This document shows positions 17,120-26,334 of a stretch of 64,000 nucleotides of DNA, in pieces (the first letter of the stretch is position 1; every line of letters starts with the position of its first letter). The stretch is taken from the NCBI GenBank assembly GCA_020832465.1, contig JAFIER010000242.1:1-64000 (forward strand). The letters run 5' to 3'. Made by a program: the position numbers and the translations under genes. The notes under the pieces are model-generated. The model was not told the DNA's origin and did not search any database. It saw only the letters and a program-made list of their open reading frames with translations. This stretch comes from Bernardetiaceae bacterium (GTDB taxonomy: Bacteria > Bacteroidota > Bacteroidia > Cytophagales > Bernardetiaceae).

Positions 17120-17243
17120 CATACTACTATACATTTTTGCATAGGGCGTGGGGTTTGCAAACCCCACGCTATGCAAAAATCGGCTTAGAAATAACATTTC
17201 TCAAAGAAATGTTATTTCTATATGGAGAATGTCCAGTAGTATG
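17120..17243 (+). mobile_element. D-family MITE-like element with 9-bp flanking duplication
   Basis: Terminal repeats CATACTACTATACATTTTT and GTCCAGTAGTATG; inner palindrome GCGTGGGGTTTGCAAACCCC; B hairpin near 17188-17220. Flanks GTGTTAGAC (17111-17119) and GTATTAGAC (17244-17252) match at 8 of 9 bases, as expected for an aged target-site duplication. Confidence 0.8.
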
Positions 17244-17293
17244 GTATTAGACTACAAAACCCCAAGCTATGGAAAAATATATAGTGATATGAC

Positions 17294-19282
17294 TTATCCT
17301 AATTCTTTCAACTCTCTCTCAAAGCCACTTGAAAGTATCGGAAAGCGACACCAAGTTTTGGGGTCGAGGTTTTTGTCATCTAAATGAAAGGAGGGTGCGT
17401 AACGCTCTCGTTTCCATTGATTGCGACTCCAAAGTGTAAAAAATCGCTTTATCCAAACTAAAAGTTGGGCATGCGTATATTGCGGGAAACGATTTTGCAT
17501 CAAAAGCAAACACTCCGCAGGCATTTTTTTGTCTCTAATGGCAGCCTCTTCGATTTCATCGAGCAAGTCATAGGGCATTAAATCATCTTCATCGGTTTGT
17601 TTGCTCTCCTGTGGTCGTAGCTCGGCAGTGGGCTGTTGGCTATTGATATAGGAAAGCCCTTCGATACGCAAAGTATCATTGATACCGTACTTTTCGAGCC
17701 AAACCAGCCATTTTCGTAAAAATGCTTTATCAATACCAGCAATAGGACTAAGCCCGCCCGAGGTATCTCCATCCATAGTAGCATAACCTACGGCTGCTTC
17801 GGAGCGGTTGCTCGTCGAAAGTAGCAATGCACCTTGTATGTTTGCCAACATCCAAACAGAGGGGGCGCGCACCCTTGCTTGAATATTTTGCAAAGCAATA
17901 TCATCGTTCTGCCAGCTAAGTTTGCGATTAAGACTACCCTCAATAATAGCGTGATAATTTTTAACAATATTATTGATGTCCATTTCGCTATGGTTAGCAG
18001 AGATAGATTTTGCGACCTCCTCGGCAGCACGGCGCGTAATTTCGGAACTATTTTCACTGGGCTGATAAGCCGTAGTGATAAGTTGCATTGCTATTTCTTC
18101 GGCACTTGTACAGTCTTTGAGTGCAACGATATAATCAATTTTAGCTTTAAAAGCCTCTAATCCAATACTTTCTATGCCTAATTTGATAGCTAAAAAGCAG
18201 CATACGGCTACTGCGGCAGAGTCAGCCCCCCCACTTAGCGAAATGACAAATCCCCTTGAGCGGCTTTTTCTCATATAATCGAAAAGCCCTAAGGCAACGG
18301 CACGTGCAAACTCCTCTTCTTTACGCGTCTCGCTATACTCCCAGTCTCTTTCTTTTTGGTCAAAAGGTCGGGTAGTCATGCTTGGAAAAGTAAACTGACT
18401 TTGAATGCGGCGGTCTAAGAACTCCGGCACTTCAAAGAGTGTACTTGCTTGCGATTGTGCAATGCGATTCGCATTGATATCGATAACCGCATCAGTAACC
18501 AATACATCGTGAAAAGATAGCCTTCTTCCAATATTAGCAATTTCGCCCGAGGAGGCTATAATTACGCCGCCGTCGTAAATAGCACGCCCCGCTTCGTTGC
18601 CCAAAAGATTGGAGTAAAGATAAGCGACCCCAAAAGCCCGTGAACCTTCAAGTACGAAACGCTTACGCACATCGATTTTATTAAATGCAAAATGGCTTGC
18701 ACTGGGGTTCATGATTAAATCAATACCGTATTGATAAAGTTTGCGCCCAGGACGATTGGCTACCCAAGCATCTTCGCAAATTTCAAAACCAATTTTAATA
18801 CCGCTTACTTCAAAAAATATATCGCCAAAAGGATATTTATGCGCCTGCCCTTCATTGTCTTTAATTTCAATCATCACACGCTTTTCAGATGTCCAGGGCG
18901 TAAACCAGCGCGGTTCGTAGTGTATGCCATTACCAGCCAAAAACTGTTTGGCAGCAAAACCTTCTATTTTGCCATCGACAATCATAGCACATACATTAAA
19001 AATGCGATTTTGATACATCATAGGCAAACCCAAGCAAGTAATAATACCTTTTGTATGGGGTAAAATATCAAAAAGTGTACGCACCGAAGCCTGCCAAAGC
19101 CCTGGCGCATAAAACATATCCTCACACCCATAACCCGAAATGCAAAGCTCGGGGAGGCACAAAATACTCACCTGCCTACGCTTGGCCTCTTGAAGGGCTG
19201 CAATAATACGGTTTTGATTACCCTCCCAATCCATAGGCGTTTGATTAAGGGCTGCACCAGCTACTTTGATATAATCGGACAT
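17294..19282 (-). CDS. nadE: Glutamine-dependent NAD+ synthetase
   Basis: Amidates nicotinic acid adenine dinucleotide to NAD+, with ammonia from glutamine. N-terminal nitrilase-type glutaminase domain (residues 1 to about 290) with the triad Glu45, Lys112, Cys169 (LPELC, AKQFL, FEICEDAW). C-terminal ATP-binding synthetase domain with the P-loop SLSGGADSAAVAV and STSNRSE. The start at 19282 (MSDYIKVAGAALNQTP) matches the family N-terminus; the frame extends to 19324 without support. 662 residues, usual for the two-domain form. Divergent from the DivIVA-like gene. Confidence 0.95.
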   Translation of the reverse strand: MSDYIKVAGAALNQTPMDWEGNQNRIIAALQEAKRRQVSILCLPELCISGYGCEDMFYAPGLWQASVRTLFDILPHTKGIITCLGLPMMYQNRIFNVCAMIVDGKIEGFAAKQFLAGNGIHYEPRWFTPWTSEKRVMIEIKDNEGQAHKYPFGDIFFEVSGIKIGFEICEDAWVANRPGRKLYQYGIDLIMNPSASHFAFNKIDVRKRFVLEGSRAFGVAYLYSNLLGNEAGRAIYDGGVIIASSGEIANIGRRLSFHDVLVTDAVIDINANRIAQSQASTLFEVPEFLDRRIQSQFTFPSMTTRPFDQKERDWEYSETRKEEEFARAVALGLFDYMRKSRSRGFVISLSGGADSAAVAVCCFLAIKLGIESIGLEAFKAKIDYIVALKDCTSAEEIAMQLITTAYQPSENSSEITRRAAEEVAKSISANHSEMDINNIVKNYHAIIEGSLNRKLSWQNDDIALQNIQARVRAPSVWMLANIQGALLLSTSNRSEAAVGYATMDGDTSGGLSPIAGIDKAFLRKWLVWLEKYGINDTLRIEGLSYINSQQPTAELRPQESKQTDEDDLMPYDLLDEIEEAAIRDKKMPAECLLLMQNRFPQYTHAQLLVWIKRFFTLWSRNQWKRERYAPSFHLDDKNLDPKTWCRFPILSSGFERELKELG

Positions 19283-19434
19283 ACAGTATTGATTTTTAGT
19301 TTTTTTGAAATGATTTTGAAACAATAAAAGGCAGTATAAACTAATTTTGCTATTTTTACAAAAAAATATAGCTACGGGTTTTAGATTATAAGTAAATTTT
19401 CGTAAAATTAGACTTCTCTTGCTTTATGTTGCCT

Positions 19435-19442
19435 TATCTTTG
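19435..19442 (+). promoter_or_regulatory. Candidate Bacteroidota -7 box (TATCTTTG)
   Basis: Exact match to TAnnTTTG about 100 bases before the DivIVA-like gene. No clear TTTG at the -33 distance, so moderate support. Confidence 0.35.
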
Positions 19443-19542
19443 CGCACAATTTAGCAAGAAACTACAAAAATTCCTATTCTAACGATACAAAAATGGCGTT
19501 GTAAAAAAGCCTTTTTTTGTACGCATTAAATCGAGTATTGAT

Positions 19543-20361
19543 ATGAAATCAAGGGTAACACCAGACGACATCGAAAAGCATTCATTCCGACGCGCAACCT
19601 TTGGTGGCTATAAGCCCTCAGAAGTTTCGGAGTACCTTGCCGATATTGCTGAAAATTTGCGTCGTTTAGATATGCACAATCAAGAACTTGAAAAGCGCAT
19701 CAACGAAGCCAACGAAGAGCGAAAAAGATTGCGCTATGCAGAAGCTGCACTGCATAAAACACTGATGCAAACCCAAGAGGCTAACCAACTTACCGTTGAC
19801 CAAGCACGTAAAAAAGCAGATTTAATGATACTCGAAGGAAAAGTACGCGCAGATACACTACTCAAAGAAGCCAAAGAGCAGTCTAAGTTTATGATGCGAA
19901 AAGCACAGCAAGTCGCAGAGGATACGCTCGTCGAAATGAAAAAACAAGTGCTTCGTATGGAAAACGACTACAGACAAGTAGAAAAACTCAAACACGAGAC
20001 ACTACAAGAATTATCTGACTTCTTGAAAGATACATTTCAAAAAGTACAGAAAATTGCTATCAAAAACGATGCGCATTCCGTCGCACAGCTCATAGCACGC
20101 ACAGACGAACTCATAGAAAAAAATCATAAGCACGTGCATTATCAAATCGAGCGAATCAATGCCAATGAAATGCCCGAAGACTTCGTACCCGAAGCATATC
20201 AAAGACCCGGAGAAGCAGAAAAAAAACAAGCAGAGGCTACAGCTGCAAATACAAAACAAACTCAAAGCAAAGAAAGCCATATTGCAAACATCAAAACTGA
20301 ACCCGAGGATATAGGGCGAGGAGGGCTTGTGTTTGATACGGCTATGTTTGAAAATTTATAA
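19543..20361 (+). CDS. DivIVA-domain coiled-coil protein
   Basis: The N-terminus (TPDDIEKHSFRRATFGGYKP, residues 6-25) is the DivIVA lipid-binding motif (P-x-I-x-x-x-x-F-x-x-x-x-x-GY), followed by long heptad coiled coil to about residue 170 rich in Glu, Lys and Gln. The C-terminal 100 residues are low-complexity and charged, ending GGLVFDTAMFENL. DivIVA proteins mark curved or polar membrane in Gram-positives; in Bacteroidota the role is less known (envelope or division scaffolding is a guess). Confidence 0.8.
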   Translation: MKSRVTPDDIEKHSFRRATFGGYKPSEVSEYLADIAENLRRLDMHNQELEKRINEANEERKRLRYAEAALHKTLMQTQEANQLTVDQARKKADLMILEGKVRADTLLKEAKEQSKFMMRKAQQVAEDTLVEMKKQVLRMENDYRQVEKLKHETLQELSDFLKDTFQKVQKIAIKNDAHSVAQLIARTDELIEKNHKHVHYQIERINANEMPEDFVPEAYQRPGEAEKKQAEATAANTKQTQSKESHIANIKTEPEDIGRGGLVFDTAMFENL

Positions 20362-20373
20362 AACAAATATACT

Positions 20374-20433
20374 ATACTACTATACACTTTTTCATAGCGC
20401 GGGGTTTGCAAAGCTCTGCGCTATCTAAAAAAT
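20374..20433 (+). repeat. Truncated D element
   Basis: TATACTACTATACACTTTTTC then GCGCGGGGTTTGCAAAGCTCTGCGC, the left end and inner palindrome of the D family; the B hairpin and right end are absent. Lies just upstream of the aldehyde dehydrogenase. Confidence 0.6.
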
Positions 20434-20479
20434 AAGTAACTTAGACATAAGACTTCTTGGCACTAAGCTACACCAAATT

Positions 20480-21925
20480 ATGCAGGAAAAAATACAAAAC
20501 CTTATTGGAGGCAAACTCTGCCCCCCTATCAATCAAACTTATTTTGATAATATCAATCCCGCCACAGGCGAGGTATATGCACAAATACCAGATTCACAAG
20601 CCGAAGATGTAGCCACTGCTATTGAGGCCGCTGAGAAAGCCTTTCCGAGCTGGAGCAGCTGTGGGCAGGAGCTACGTTCAAAATTTTTACATAAAATTGC
20701 CGATGCCATTGAAGCTAACCTCGATGCGCTCGCCCTCGATGAGTCTATCGATAACGGCAAACCATTGAGCTTGGCTAAATCCGTGGATATTCCACGTGCG
20801 GTGTCTAATTTTCGTTTTTTCGCCTCAGCAATTTTGCATACGCACAACGAATCGCATTATACCGAACCGATAGCCATTAACTACACACACCGAAGTCCGC
20901 TGGGTGTAGTAGGTTGTATATCGCCTTGGAACCTGCCTCTTTATCTTTTTACTTGGAAAATCGCCCCCGCTTTAGCCGCTGGAAATTGCGTTGTGGCTAA
21001 ACCATCTGAAATAACGCCCATGACTGCCTATCGCTTATCGCAAATTTGTGTAGAGGTAGGGCTACCTGCGGGTGTGCTCAATATTGTACACGGTTTTGGT
21101 GCTTCAGTAGGAGAGCCTATAGTCGTTGCGCCTACAGTTAAAGCCATTTCGTTTACGGGCGGTACGCAAACCGGTGCACGCATCGCAGCACTCGCTGCAC
21201 CTATGTTCAAAAAATTATCCCTTGAGCTGGGCGGAAAAAATGCCAACCTTATCTTTGCCGATTGCAAGCTCGAGGAAGCCGTAGCGACAAGTGTGCGCAG
21301 TTCGTTTGCCAATCAAGGGCAGATTTGCCTCTGTGGCTCACGCATTTTGGTAGAAAAATCTATTTATGAAGATTTCAAAACCGAGTTTATCAAACAAGTA
21401 AAAGCCCTAAAAACTGGCGACCCGCTAGACGAGCATTCCAACTTAGGGGCAGTCGTTTCAGAAGCACATCAGCAAAAAGTGCTCAGTTATATTGCCTTAG
21501 CACAAAAAGAAGGAGGCAAAATACTAACGGGTGGGAATGCTGTAAAACCCGAAGGGCGATGCGAAAATGGATTTTTTATTGAGCCTACAGTCATCGAAAA
21601 CCTCAATCAAAATTGCCGTACAAATCAAGAAGAAATCTTCGGACCCGTAGTTACACTCGATACTTTTGATAATGATGCCGAAGCCTTAGCCAAAGCCAAT
21701 GCCACTACTTACGGACTTGCAACAAGCGTATGGACAGAAAATCTCACCCGTGCACACAACTTAGCCCAAAAGCTCGAGAGCGGAGTCGTATGGATAAACT
21801 GCTGGCTGTTGAGAGATTTGCGCACGCCCTTTGGAGGCATGAAGCAATCGGGCGTAGGCAGAGAGGGCGGTTTCGAGGTGCTCAAATTTTTTAGTGAAGA
21901 AAAAAATATTTGTATCAAACTCTAA
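20480..21925 (+). CDS. Aldehyde dehydrogenase, 2-aminomuconate-semialdehyde dehydrogenase type
   Basis: NAD(P)-dependent oxidation of an aldehyde to a carboxylate. 481 residues with Asn151 (ISPWNLP), Glu249 (LELGGKN) and nucleophile Cys283 (GQIC). The C-terminal signature VWINCWLLRDLRTPFGGMK and the ending FFSEEKNICIKL are those of the 2-aminomuconate / hydroxymuconic semialdehyde group (ALDH8-like), which acts late in kynurenine or catechol meta-cleavage breakdown. A kynurenine 3-monooxygenase gene 7 kb downstream supports the kynurenine assignment. Monocistronic. Confidence 0.82.
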   Translation: MQEKIQNLIGGKLCPPINQTYFDNINPATGEVYAQIPDSQAEDVATAIEAAEKAFPSWSSCGQELRSKFLHKIADAIEANLDALALDESIDNGKPLSLAKSVDIPRAVSNFRFFASAILHTHNESHYTEPIAINYTHRSPLGVVGCISPWNLPLYLFTWKIAPALAAGNCVVAKPSEITPMTAYRLSQICVEVGLPAGVLNIVHGFGASVGEPIVVAPTVKAISFTGGTQTGARIAALAAPMFKKLSLELGGKNANLIFADCKLEEAVATSVRSSFANQGQICLCGSRILVEKSIYEDFKTEFIKQVKALKTGDPLDEHSNLGAVVSEAHQQKVLSYIALAQKEGGKILTGGNAVKPEGRCENGFFIEPTVIENLNQNCRTNQEEIFGPVVTLDTFDNDAEALAKANATTYGLATSVWTENLTRAHNLAQKLESGVVWINCWLLRDLRTPFGGMKQSGVGREGGFEVLKFFSEEKNICIKL

Positions 21926-21935
21926 ACTCAACGAG

Positions 21936-21985
21936 TGTTTGGTGAGGACACCCAAACACGGCGAGCCACAGCGCAGGTCTTTAAG
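21936..21985 (+). repeat. E repeat copy
   Basis: GTTTGGTGAGGACACCCAAA then CACGGCGAG, 11 bases after the dehydrogenase stop, followed by a hairpin GGTCTTTAAGACC. Confidence 0.6.
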
Positions 21986-22039
21986 ACCGACCTGCCAATA
22001 CCGATTTTTTCGGCACAAGCTCTAAGTTAAATTATCAGC

Positions 22040-22067
22040 AACTAACAGTTTTGCAAAACTGTTAGTT
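22040..22067. repeat. A-family perfect palindrome
   Basis: 28-bp uninterrupted palindrome: AACTAACAGTTTTG and its complement, no loop. Between the E repeat and the next gene. Confidence 0.75.
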
Positions 22068-22104
22068 CTGAGATTCTCTAAAACAAACCAAATAATTTTA
22101 TTAT

Positions 22105-22746
22105 ATGAAACTTACTTTTCGTTTATTTTTCCTTTTGCTTTTGCTCAGTACGACGGCTTGTATGTATAGCCCCGAGGATTTGCCTCGTTTTAAGAAAAAA
22201 TTCAAAAAGCAAATAGAATCTTTTTCAAAGCAAAAAGAAAAAACTGATGAGCTTGTCATCAAAAGTGTAGAAAAACTCAGTGCGTTACAGCAAGCCATTG
22301 CTAATGCGCGTAACGTAGATAAAGAGTTCAATCAAGTTTATGGAAGTTGGGAGCGTGTCAATAACAAAGTCAAGAAGCTCAATAAAGAGTACGAGCAACT
22401 TCGCTCACGTGCGGAGGAGCTTTTCTTAGCCATAGAAAAACAAGTCAATGGGTTGAATGATGAGAACAACAAAAGGCAACTGCTCGCTGCTTTGGCTAAA
22501 TCACGTCAGGCTTATGAGCAACAGCTCGTCAAGACAGAGAAAGCCATTGGCAAACTGCGCACACTACATACCTTAGCTACGGATAATATCAAAGCCTTAG
22601 AAGCAGCAGTAGCGATTGGTCAGATTGGAGAAATCAATACTGGATTGAGCAATATTGAGTCGCAAGTAAGTGAGATTATGAACGATTTGGATATGACTGT
22701 GAATGAGAGCAAAAAGCTTTACGAGCAACGCATGGGCGAGCTGTAA
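22105..22746 (+). CDS. Coiled-coil lipoprotein, unknown function
   Basis: 213 residues with signal peptide and lipobox TTAC (Cys19). Residues 25-205 form almost continuous charged helix with heptads (KQKEKTDELVIKSVEKLSAL, EYEQLRSRAEELFLAI), so probably a periplasmic rod or helical bundle. Converges on the GAF-domain gene with only three bases between stops, so the two must share or overlap termination signals. Confidence 0.7.
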   Translation: MKLTFRLFFLLLLLSTTACMYSPEDLPRFKKKFKKQIESFSKQKEKTDELVIKSVEKLSALQQAIANARNVDKEFNQVYGSWERVNNKVKKLNKEYEQLRSRAEELFLAIEKQVNGLNDENNKRQLLAALAKSRQAYEQQLVKTEKAIGKLRTLHTLATDNIKALEAAVAIGQIGEINTGLSNIESQVSEIMNDLDMTVNESKKLYEQRMGEL

Positions 22747-22749
22747 GTT

Positions 22750-24243
22750 TTAGTCTTCACCCACAATAAGATATTGATTAGCAGATGCCTTATTTTCTTT
22801 AAGTTTTTGATTTTCAGCACGCAATTTTTTGTTTTCGCTATTAACTTTAAAGAACCTCATTTCTATATTATGCAATTCTTGCGTGAGGTCTGCAATGCGG
22901 TTGTTAGCATCTTTTTGTGTTAGTCTTAGCTCTTCTATAAATCCTCTCATTTGCTCTTCCGCAGTAGATAGTTGCTCGGAGTATTGCTGTGAGGCTTCGA
23001 GGAGCATTTGAGTTTGCTCGTTCATGTGTGTATTATGAATGGTCGTGGCTATACTCTCGCTGAGGCGGTCGAGGAAGTCGAGTTGATAATCTTCCATTTC
23101 ATAGAGCGAAACAATTTCTAATATACCGACTTTCATATCAGAACTAATAAGCGGGACGAGGACTACGCTTCTTGGTTGTACTTCATCGAGCCCATGCTGG
23201 ATGTACGTATAACGCTTGGGTAGGTCTGTCATATAAGTAATTTTACCTTCGAGAAAAGTTTGCCCGAGAATGCCCTCTCCGGGATACATACTTTTTTCGA
23301 GGATTTTCTTTCTGTCATAGGCATAAAAGGATTTGAGTACGATTTCAGCCTCTTGCCCTTCTTCCTCTTCGGCATATACTCCATTTTCGTTAGAAATAAA
23401 TAATCCTGCTTGTGCGGCGTTCAAAAATCTTACTAAGGCAAAGGTAAGTTTGTCGTATAGCGATTGTAAATCTTCATTATGACGGCTCATAAGCTCTGCA
23501 AACATAGCCATGCCGTCTATAATTTTTTTACGGTTTTGGTCTTTTATTATTGCTTCTTGAAGTTTTTGCTCTATATTTTTGAGTGGCTTATAGAGTTTAT
23601 CGCCTTCAAATCCTTCGTAATCAATCCCTGTATTGCCCTCTATTAAGTTATTCATATAGTCAAGGGTTCGCTTTTTTTGTTTGATTTCAGCTTCCCTTAG
23701 TGCTTCTGTATGCTCAAAACGCAATTGTATTTTTTGATAAACTACGGACAAAAACGCACAAAGCAGTAAAAATGCAGACAAAAATAACAGATGCCATACC
23801 AAATCTTTCATATCCCAATTTAGATTGATAAAATAAGGCTGTAGGTCATAAAATTTTTGATAATCAATATAAAAAAGTGCGCCGTGGTAGCATACTATAA
23901 GCAAACCAAAAATTACAAATAAAATGGGCTTTCGAAAACGAATCAATGAGACAGCATAAAAAGCGATAAGCCATTGAAAAGCATAGCTACCGCTCATTTG
24001 TGCCAAATACTGAAAAATAAAAAAAGCATAAACTAATGGACTGAACCATTTTAAAAGCTCTTCATTATTCCAAATATAGCGTACAGTTAGATACAAAAAC
24101 AGATTTAAACCACCGGCTACAATAGCTATGGACCAGCTTTGAAAAAATGTAGCCAGTATAAGCCCCACTACAAATGATGTCCAGACAATAGTATCTGCAA
24201 CGTCGTAGTTAGAAAATCTATTGAAATAATTTTTCTCTGGCAT
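22750..24243 (-). CDS. Membrane protein with coiled coil and GAF domain
   Basis: 497 residues. About six hydrophobic segments in residues 15-190, then a helix-rich linker, then a GAF domain (about 260-410; GEGILGQTFLEGKITYMTDL and SVVLVPLISSDMKVGILEI are GAF-like), then a long C-terminal coiled coil. No kinase, cyclase or HD output domain, so it is a signal-sensing or scaffold protein whose output is unknown. The resemblance is to GAF-containing membrane proteins common in Cytophagales. Confidence 0.75.
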   Translation of the reverse strand: MPEKNYFNRFSNYDVADTIVWTSFVVGLILATFFQSWSIAIVAGGLNLFLYLTVRYIWNNEELLKWFSPLVYAFFIFQYLAQMSGSYAFQWLIAFYAVSLIRFRKPILFVIFGLLIVCYHGALFYIDYQKFYDLQPYFINLNWDMKDLVWHLLFLSAFLLLCAFLSVVYQKIQLRFEHTEALREAEIKQKKRTLDYMNNLIEGNTGIDYEGFEGDKLYKPLKNIEQKLQEAIIKDQNRKKIIDGMAMFAELMSRHNEDLQSLYDKLTFALVRFLNAAQAGLFISNENGVYAEEEEGQEAEIVLKSFYAYDRKKILEKSMYPGEGILGQTFLEGKITYMTDLPKRYTYIQHGLDEVQPRSVVLVPLISSDMKVGILEIVSLYEMEDYQLDFLDRLSESIATTIHNTHMNEQTQMLLEASQQYSEQLSTAEEQMRGFIEELRLTQKDANNRIADLTQELHNIEMRFFKVNSENKKLRAENQKLKENKASANQYLIVGED

Positions 24244-24282
24244 AGCAAAATATATGATAAATAAAATCCATTAGATAAACTG

Positions 24283-24402
24283 AGGGTGTACGACAACTTT
24301 GCTAAATTAGCTCAGCAATAACAGCTCTGACGGAAATCTTATTTCTATCATTTAATGCTATTACTGTAATTTGATTTGACAATTTAGCAAAATTGCAGTA
24401 CA
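24283..24402 (-). mobile_element. Diverged C-family element
   Basis: Left end GGGTGTACGACAACTTTGCT, right end CAATTTAGCAAAATTGCAGTAC. Both ends here carry the same (right) type of end. The inner hairpins have decayed. Confidence 0.55.
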
Positions 24403-24447
24403 TTTCTTTGCAATAATAAGTTTTGTTTACAAAATATTATTTTTAGG

Positions 24448-25122
24448 CTACTGCCCCGCTGAGCCTTCAGTAGTTCGAAGTTTCTTTTTTAAATCACCAT
24501 CTCTTAAAGATTTAATAAACCTAGACCATGCAAAAGGATTTGTCAGTGGCAATGCAGGGTTAAAGTAACGATTAGCTTGAGCAAGGTCTCGCTGGTTCAT
24601 GTGGTAGCGATAATTTGCACCCGCACTCATAGGCATAGTAGCTGACATTTCGGAGAGCCGTTCTTTGCTCAACTCTTTTCTGACCCGAGCGATATCACTC
24701 TCTGGAAACTCTAATGCCAAAAATGCTTCTTTAAACTCACGCTCATTAGCAAAAGGAAAAACCTCAATTTCGCTAAGCGTCATAATATCTTCTTGCATAT
24801 CTATCAAAACAGAGTATCGAGATTCGCCCCTACGAGGTATAACAATAGTCTCGGTTTTATAACCCACGGCACTAATCTGTACAGTATCCCCTTCTAAACT
24901 TGTAAGCGTAAAATAACCCAAACTATTCGTAACCGCACCACGACCCGCACGAGGAACATAAACGTGTACGCCAGGAATACCATAAGCACTATCCCCCTCC
25001 ACAATTAAGCCCGTAAAACTCACCACCTGTCGCTCTCCTTGACCATAAGATGCTAAAGGCATTAAACAAAATAAAAAAGCAATACATAGCATAAACACAA
25101 ACAAAAGTCTGTTGTATTGCAT
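24448..25122 (-). CDS. Secreted CarboxypepD_reg-like domain protein
   Basis: Start ATG 25122 (MQYNRLLFVF) gives 224 residues with a signal peptide cleaved near ASYGQ. Residues 35-115 form a CarboxypepD_reg-like beta-sandwich (FTGLIVEGDSAYGIPGVHVY, TNSLGYFTLTSLEGDTVQIS, SAVGYKTETIVIP), as found at the N-terminus of TonB-dependent receptors. The remaining 100 residues are helical. Short stand-alone versions are common in Bacteroidota with unknown function. Confidence 0.8.
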   Translation of the reverse strand: MQYNRLLFVFMLCIAFLFCLMPLASYGQGERQVVSFTGLIVEGDSAYGIPGVHVYVPRAGRGAVTNSLGYFTLTSLEGDTVQISAVGYKTETIVIPRRGESRYSVLIDMQEDIMTLSEIEVFPFANEREFKEAFLALEFPESDIARVRKELSKERLSEMSATMPMSAGANYRYHMNQRDLAQANRYFNPALPLTNPFAWSRFIKSLRDGDLKKKLRTTEGSAGQ

Positions 25123-25447
25123 AATACAGAATATAAATTTAAGTTTTAGAACTTGCATATAGTTGTGATTAATATATATTAAAATTAAAACCACTATTTT
25201 ATGCCTAAAAATAAGCAATTTTATCCGAAAAAAGAAAATATCACCGCACCTTATTTACCTTATATCGGTAAAACCTCATAAAAAATCGATTAAGCGTACA
25301 GATTTTTAAGCACAGCACAAAAAAAGTGCAAATTGCAGTTTCTATTAAATATTATTGTCCCTTTGGGATATATAGAAATAATATTTTGACCAGAAATATT
25401 GCCTCTAATGCCGAAACCAGATAATCTTTAATCTTCTAAAATCTTCA

Positions 25448-25528
25448 TCAACAAATAACATGTCTCAAAGAAATATTATTTATAAACCCTTTTTTCCATA
25501 ACGCTATGGAAAAATGTATAGCAGTATG
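25448..25528 (-). repeat. Inverted D copy
   Basis: B hairpin with one arm altered (AAATAACATGTCTC... AATATTATTT), then TTTTCCATAACGCTATGGAA and ATGTATAGCAGTATG, the D end in reverse. Confidence 0.6.
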
Positions 25529-25642
25529 ATCAATACCTAATAGTTTTAGAAAAAATGCTAACACTGAAACTAACTAAACCAACTGACCAAATTGATATAC
25601 ACCTTTTTTTGAAACAATGGCATTTTTTTGTAGTTTTGATGT

Positions 25643-26139
25643 TGAAGCTGTTTAAAAGGGCGTACGACAACTTTGCTAAATTAGCTCAGAAATAACATTT
25701 CTGCCAGAAATGTTATTTCTATGATTAACTAATTATCAATAACTAACAGTTTTCGAAAAACTGTTAGTTTTGAATCTTCCTAAGTCGATTTACCAACTTG
25801 ACGTACACCCGTTTAAAAGAACTAAGTACTTGCATAAATTTAGCTTATATCATTATTTGTGTTTGGTGGGGACTCCAAACACGGCGATAGTACCTGTCTA
25901 TGGCTGAATTTTAGATGTAGCCTTCAACCACCCCCTGCCCCTCCTAATCTTAGGAGGGGAGCTCGAAAATCCCACTCCCCTCCTTAAAAAGGAGCGAATT
26001 AAGGGGTGGTTCTCTCGCAAAGAGGGGACTAAAGGGTGGTTGAAAAATGCCTTACAAAAGCACACAAGCCAATGTACGCCTGTAGCTATTGTAAAAGCTA
26101 ATCTTATTGAGTTTTAAGAAATATTTTTAAACAGCCTCA
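25643..26139. mobile_element. I-family element with nested insertions
   Basis: Ends TGAAGCTGTTTAAAA and (complement) TGAGGCTGTTTAAAAA form an inverted terminal repeat. A 153-bp C element sits in the left terminal repeat and an E repeat at about 25859-25912. The inner part has CAACCACCCCCTGCCCCTCC and several GGAGGGG/CCCCTCC palindromes. A related unit lies at about 28590-28712. Confidence 0.6.
25658..25810 (-). mobile_element. C-family MITE-like element with exact 8-bp target duplication
   Basis: Terminal repeats GGGCGTACGACAACTTTG and CAACTTGACGTACACCC; inner B hairpin (25688-25721) and A hairpin (25739-25771). GTTTAAAA stands immediately before (25650-25657) and after (25811-25818). Same 153-bp length as the copy at 14169-14321, inverted. 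Confidence 0.85.
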
Positions 26140-26147
26140 TTAAAATA

Positions 26148-26279
26148 CATACCACTATAACTATACCTTTTTATGTAGCCTATAGGGTTTGCAAACCCCA
26201 CGCTATAACAAAAATGGGCTTAGCAATAACATTTCTTTAAGACATGTTATTGGCGGGCTGGCGAATGTCCAGTAGTATG
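26148..26279 (+). mobile_element. D-family element with degenerate 9-bp duplication
   Basis: CATACCACTATAACTATACC at the left, GGGTTTGCAAACCCCACGC inner palindrome, B hairpin, and GAATGTCCAGTAGTATG at the right. Flanks ATTAAAATA and GTTAAAGTA agree at 7 of 9. Confidence 0.65.
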
Positions 26280-26334
26280 GTTAAAGTATATTTGTTATCA
26301 TTTTTAGAAAATACTATATTTAGGCAACACAATC

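Larger units (their letters stand above)
25123..26334. other. 1.2-kb gene-free gap: nested repeats
   Basis: No convincing reading frame. Contains a decayed B hairpin (25375-25408), an inverted D copy (25448-25528), a decayed C end (25533-25605), element I1 (25643-26139) with nested C and E copies, and a D copy (26148-26279). Elements abut, indicating repeated insertion at one site. Confidence 0.7.

Noticed and set aside
25900-26060. G-rich/C-rich stretch as a coding region or riboswitch
   Set aside because: It is the inner part of the I repeat, shared with about 28590-28690; no conserved riboswitch features.
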